Source: DASSBG01 sp965651365
Lineage (GTDB): Bacteria > Pseudomonadota > Gammaproteobacteria > Xanthomonadales > Rhodanobacteraceae
Direction of reading: 5' to 3'
Length of the DNA: 17,328 bases
Assembly (NCBI GenBank): GCA_965651365.1
Contig: CBFGSA010000059.1
Location: forward strand, 1 to 17,328
Shown here: positions 14,402 to 17,328 of the stretch, in pieces
Layout: each line of letters begins with the position of its first letter
Position numbering within the stretch: the stretch's first letter is position 1
Made by a program: the position numbers and the translations under genes
Notes under the pieces: model-generated
Database searches by the model: none
Seen by the model: only the letters and a program-made list of their open reading frames with translations
What the model was told of the DNA's origin: nothing

Positions 14402-16860
14402 ACCTGCCCGACGCCCGCCGCTGGCAGCAGCTTGATGCGGCACTGCGCTGCCTGCTGCCGCTGGATGGCCCGGCGCGCGAAGACTGGCTGGTCACGCGCT
14501 GCGACGCGGACCCAGCCATGGCGCGTGAACTGCGCGTCCTGCTGGAGCGTGCCGAACATGCAGCCGGGCCGCTGGAACAGGCCCAGGCAGTACATGCCGG
14601 AGCCGCGGGCGAACCAGCCCCGCGCGCCGGCGACATGATCGGCGCATGGCGTATCGTGCGCACGCTGGGCGCCGGTGGCATGGCCGAGGTATACCTGGTC
14701 GAACGCGAGCATGACGGCGTCACCCAGCGCGGCGCGCTGAAGCGAATGCATCTGGGTCCGGGCAGTGGCGGCCAGGCACGCTTCGAACGCGAGCGCGCGA
14801 TCCTTGCGTCCCTGAGCGACGCACGCATCGCCCGCTACTACGATGGCGGCATCGACAACCAGGGCCGACCGTGGCTGGTGATGGAGTATATCGACGGCCA
14901 GCCGCTGGATGCATGGTGCCAGGCGCAGCACCTGGATCTGCGCCAGCGGCTGGCCCTGTTCCGTCAGATCGCCGGCGCGGTGGCGCACGCTCACCGCCAC
15001 CTGATCGTGCACCGCGACATCAAGCCGGACAACGTGCTGGTCAGCGCCGACGGCCAGTTGAAACTGCTCGACTTCGGCATCGCCAAACCCCTCCAGACCG
15101 AACCCGGCGACATCAGCCGCACCCGCACCGGCGTGCTGGCCCTGACCCCGCGCCACGCCAGTCCCGAGCAGTTGCGCGGCGCGGCCACCAGCACCGCCAC
15201 CGACGTGTTCCAGCTCGGCCTGCTGCTGTACGAACTGGTCTGCGGCACGCGCCCGTTTGCCGGGCACGAGTCCGATCCGGTGGCCCTGCAACAGGCCCTG
15301 TGCGAGATCGAACCGCCGCCACCCAGCCAGCACCTGCCGCGGCAGGCACGCGATGGTCTGCCGCCGCGCGCCCGCGTGCGCGGCGACCTCGACCGGATCG
15401 TGATGCTGGCCCTGCGCAAGGATCCGGCGCAACGCTATGCCAGCGTCGAACGCCTGGACGCGGACATCGGCCACTGGCTGGCTGGCCGCCCGGTCAGCGC
15501 ACGCGGCGACGCCGCGGGCTACCGCCTGCGCCGCTTTCTCGGCCGCCACCGTTTGGCAACCGCTGCCGTGGCTGCGGCTGCACTGGTGCTGGTCGCGGCC
15601 AGCATTGCACTGGCGCTGCAGAATGCACGGGTGCGGGCCGAACGGGACAGCGCGCGCCGGGAAGCTGCCAAGTCGGCGGCGGTGCGCGACTTTCTGGTTG
15701 GCATCCTCGGCGACGCCGACCCCGGCCACACCCAGGGCGAGAACATCCGCATCGGTCAGGTACTCGATGCGGGCCGGCAGCGCATCGGCCACAGCTTTCA
15801 GGCACAGCCGCGCGTGCGCGCCGAAATGCTGCACACCCTGGGCCGCGTGTACCACGCGCTGGGCCGCCATGACCGCGCACGCACATTGGTGGGCCAGGCG
15901 GTGGCACTGCGCCGGCAGTGGCCGGACCAGCGCGCCGACTACGCGCGCAGCCTCACCGAACTGGCCGGCATCGAACGCGACGACAGCCATCTGGACCGCG
16001 CCGTGACGCTGGCGCGACAGGCGATCGCCGCCGCCGGCGAGGATGTGCAGGCCAGCGCCCTGGCCTGGAACGAACTGGGTGTGGACTTGCTGATGCGCGA
16101 CAAGAAAATGCACGATGCGCGCGCGGCGCTGGACACGGCGCTGGCCGGCTATGCGCGCTGGCCCACGCCCGATCCGGTGCGCCGCGCCATCGCGCGTGGC
16201 AACCTGGCCGTGATCGACTATCGCGACGGCCACTACGATACAGCAGCCCGCGGCTATCGCCAGGCGCTGGCAGTGCTGGCCCCCAAGCTGGGCGATCGTC
16301 ACCCGGAAGTGACCGGCCTGCTGTACAACCTGGCCCGGCTCGATGAGCAGCGCGGCCAGTACGATGATGCAGCAGCGCTGTTGCGGCGCGTGCTGGCGGC
16401 CGAGACCGCGGTACTGGGCGCCGCCAGTCCCGACGTGGCGATCGATCGCACCCGGCTGGCCTACGTCGAACGCGAGCGCGGCCATCTGGCGGACGCAGCA
16501 GATGGCTTCGCCACCGCGCTGGCGGTGCTGCGCGCGCGCCTGCCCGCCGAGCACAAGCGCATCGCCGAGAACCTGATGGGCTACGCCGAAACCCTGGTCG
16601 ACCAGGGTCGGCCGCAGCAGGCCGCCAATCACATCGACGAGGCCATCGGCATTCTGCGCCAGCACTTCCCGGCCGACGACTGGCGCGTGGCCGAAGCGAT
16701 GCGCATCCAGGCGCGGGCCTGGGCCGCGCAGGGGCGGCGCGCGCAGGCCCTGGCTCAGCTCAAGGCCATCGGCCCGGTCCTGCTGGCGCAACCGGCGCCC
16801 TACCCGGCCCGCTACCGCGCCAGCCTGACCGCAGCACAGACGCACGCAAGCACTCCGTAA
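14398..16860 (+). CDS. transmembrane Ser/Thr protein kinase with C-terminal TPR region
   Basis: This 820-residue protein has an N-terminal leader (1-80), a Hanks-type kinase domain (about 84-370), a transmembrane helix (about 386-408) and a long helical TPR-like region (about 430-810). Kinase motifs are intact: glycine loop GAGGMAEVY (91-99), ATP-anchoring Lys115 in ALKRM, HRDIKPDN with catalytic Asp207, DFG with Asp225, and the TPRHASPEQL activation segment. Behind the membrane helix, AERDSARREAAKSAAVRDFL and repeats such as AEMLHTLGRVYHALGRHDRA and LYNLARLDEQRGQYDDAAAL match TPR spacing. The topology puts the TPR part in the periplasm if the kinase is cytoplasmic. The gene starts inside the sigma factor stop (ATGA), suggesting a functional pair. 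The signal sensed is unknown. Confidence 0.94.
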   Translation: MNLPDARRWQQLDAALRCLLPLDGPAREDWLVTRCDADPAMARELRVLLERAEHAAGPLEQAQAVHAGAAGEPAPRAGDMIGAWRIVRTLGAGGMAEVYLVEREHDGVTQRGALKRMHLGPGSGGQARFERERAILASLSDARIARYYDGGIDNQGRPWLVMEYIDGQPLDAWCQAQHLDLRQRLALFRQIAGAVAHAHRHLIVHRDIKPDNVLVSADGQLKLLDFGIAKPLQTEPGDISRTRTGVLALTPRHASPEQLRGAATSTATDVFQLGLLLYELVCGTRPFAGHESDPVALQQALCEIEPPPPSQHLPRQARDGLPPRARVRGDLDRIVMLALRKDPAQRYASVERLDADIGHWLAGRPVSARGDAAGYRLRRFLGRHRLATAAVAAAALVLVAASIALALQNARVRAERDSARREAAKSAAVRDFLVGILGDADPGHTQGENIRIGQVLDAGRQRIGHSFQAQPRVRAEMLHTLGRVYHALGRHDRARTLVGQAVALRRQWPDQRADYARSLTELAGIERDDSHLDRAVTLARQAIAAAGEDVQASALAWNELGVDLLMRDKKMHDARAALDTALAGYARWPTPDPVRRAIARGNLAVIDYRDGHYDTAARGYRQALAVLAPKLGDRHPEVTGLLYNLARLDEQRGQYDDAAALLRRVLAAETAVLGAASPDVAIDRTRLAYVERERGHLADAADGFATALAVLRARLPAEHKRIAENLMGYAETLVDQGRPQQAANHIDEAIGILRQHFPADDWRVAEAMRIQARAWAAQGRRAQALAQLKAIGPVLLAQPAPYPARYRASLTAAQTHASTP

Positions 16861-16879
16861 ACCCGCACAAGGGCCCAGG

Positions 16880-16914
16880 ACTTGATCCGGGAAGCGGGGC
16901 CGGGGAACGGATGA
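16880..16914. repeat. possible degenerate copy of the GGATCCCGGG...GATGACG repeat
   Basis: TTGATCCGGGAAGCGGGGCCGGGGAACGGATGACG, just after the kinase stop, follows the outline of the repeat arm at 2849-2893 (GGATCCCGGGTTCCGG...GGCCCCGGGATGACG) with many differences. It is a weak, eye-matched similarity. Nothing else is evident in the 151-bp gap 16861-17011 apart from the ribosome binding site of the next gene. Confidence 0.3.
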
Positions 16915-17011
16915 CGTCCAATCCATGACACCGACGGAAGCCATCCATGTCGCATCCGGCCACCGAACGCGTATTCGCCCATGTGAGGATAGCCACCACG
17001 GGAGAAACCGC

Positions 17012-17328
17012 ATGACATCGCATACACGTTGGCTGGTGCCGTGCGCATTTGCCGTTTTGCCGGTGCTGGCCGCACTGTCGCGCCCGGCCGCGGCCACGAC
17101 GACCACGATCTGGGTCGGCGCCGACGGCAACTGCGACACCGCCAGCCTGGCCGGCGCCATCGCCAGCGCCTCCACCAGCGCCGACGACTACACCCTGATT
17201 CGCGTGGCCAACACCGGCCAGGACTACAGCAACCTCAACCTCAGCATCATCAACCGCAACATCAATCTCAACGGCGGCTACGCGCATTGCCACGACAGCG
17301 ACGCGCCGGGCCGGACCGTGGTCGCGGG
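17012..17328 (+). CDS. exported protein, 5' part only (probable beta-helix family)
   Basis: An open frame of 105 codons starts at ATG 17012, with GGAGA eight bases upstream, and runs off the right edge without a stop. It begins with a clear signal peptide (hydrophobic stretch WLVPCAFAVLPVLAAL, then RPAAA, cleavage near residue 28). The mature part reads TIWVGADGNCDTASLAGAIA, then LIRVANTGQDYSNLNL and NINLNGGYAHCHDSDAPGRT. This layout (an opening strand with a Cys, then a GGY/F segment with Cys, then GRTVV) is familiar from the N-termini of exported right-handed beta-helix proteins in Xanthomonadales. Family assignment is tentative because the repeats lie beyond the window. It follows the kinase on the same strand after 151 bp, so it may belong to the same regulon. 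Confidence 0.75.
   Translation, partial: MTSHTRWLVPCAFAVLPVLAALSRPAAATTTTIWVGADGNCDTASLAGAIASASTSADDYTLIRVANTGQDYSNLNLSIINRNINLNGGYAHCHDSDAPGRTVVA

Noticed and set aside
14086..17175. 1029-codon open frame on the minus strand opposite the sigma factor, kinase and next gene
   Set aside because: It is antisense to clear kinase and sigma motifs. It reads as low-complexity Gln/Ala/Gly/Arg/His text without domains. Long antisense frames are expected where codons end in G or C.

Overview
The window is GC-rich DNA of a Gram-negative bacterium. The gene content (rmlBAC, RluE, paired periplasmic M16 peptidases, a sigma factor/kinase pair, CSLREA-type secreted proteins) and three styles of dispersed inverted repeat fit a gammaproteobacterium of the Xanthomonadales/Lysobacterales, perhaps Rhodanobacteraceae. 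That placement is inference from gene style, not from a marker gene. I see no phage or transposase genes, CRISPR array, tRNA or rRNA.

Layout. (1) 85-2675, plus strand: rmlB, rmlA and rmlC, which make the dTDP-rhamnose precursor for surface polysaccharide; rmlD is not next to them. (2) 2676-2950: a repeat-filled gap between convergent genes, dominated by a ~45-bp inverted repeat. (3) 2951-5784, minus strand: two overlapping exported M16 peptidase genes. The first-transcribed one has the zinc site; the second lacks it but keeps the Arg/Tyr pair, so the two look like halves of one heterodimer. (4) 5998-7806, minus strand: an exported YtcJ-like amidohydrolase. It is divergent from (5) 7954-9558, plus strand: an exported serine carboxypeptidase-like protein (S10). 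Regions 3-5 form a cluster of envelope or secreted hydrolases. (6) 9559-9923: a perfect 14-bp hairpin and a frameshifted remnant of a minus-strand gene. (7) 9924-11230, minus strand: a SAM methyltransferase translationally coupled to rluE, the 23S rRNA pseudouridine synthase gene. (8) 11312-12292, minus strand: a lipoprotein with a methyltransferase fold. (9) 12462-13736, plus strand: an exported beta-helix-type protein with a CSLREA-like N-terminus and a short VVFHDPFD C-terminal tail. (10) 13814-16860: an ECF-like sigma factor overlapping a transmembrane Ser/Thr kinase with a TPR-rich region. (11) 17012 to the right edge: the start of another exported protein, probably also beta-helical.

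The most interesting part is the right third. A sigma factor and a membrane kinase with ATGA overlap lie between two exported repeat/beta-helix-type proteins. The sigma region 2.2 has a Ser-Thr-Thr run where many ECF factors carry acidic residues. A testable reading is that the kinase senses the envelope, phosphorylates the sigma factor, and so controls the flanking surface proteins. The remnant in region 6 carries a tail motif (VVFANGFD) like that of the protein in region 9, hinting at a family of exported proteins sharing a short terminal tag.
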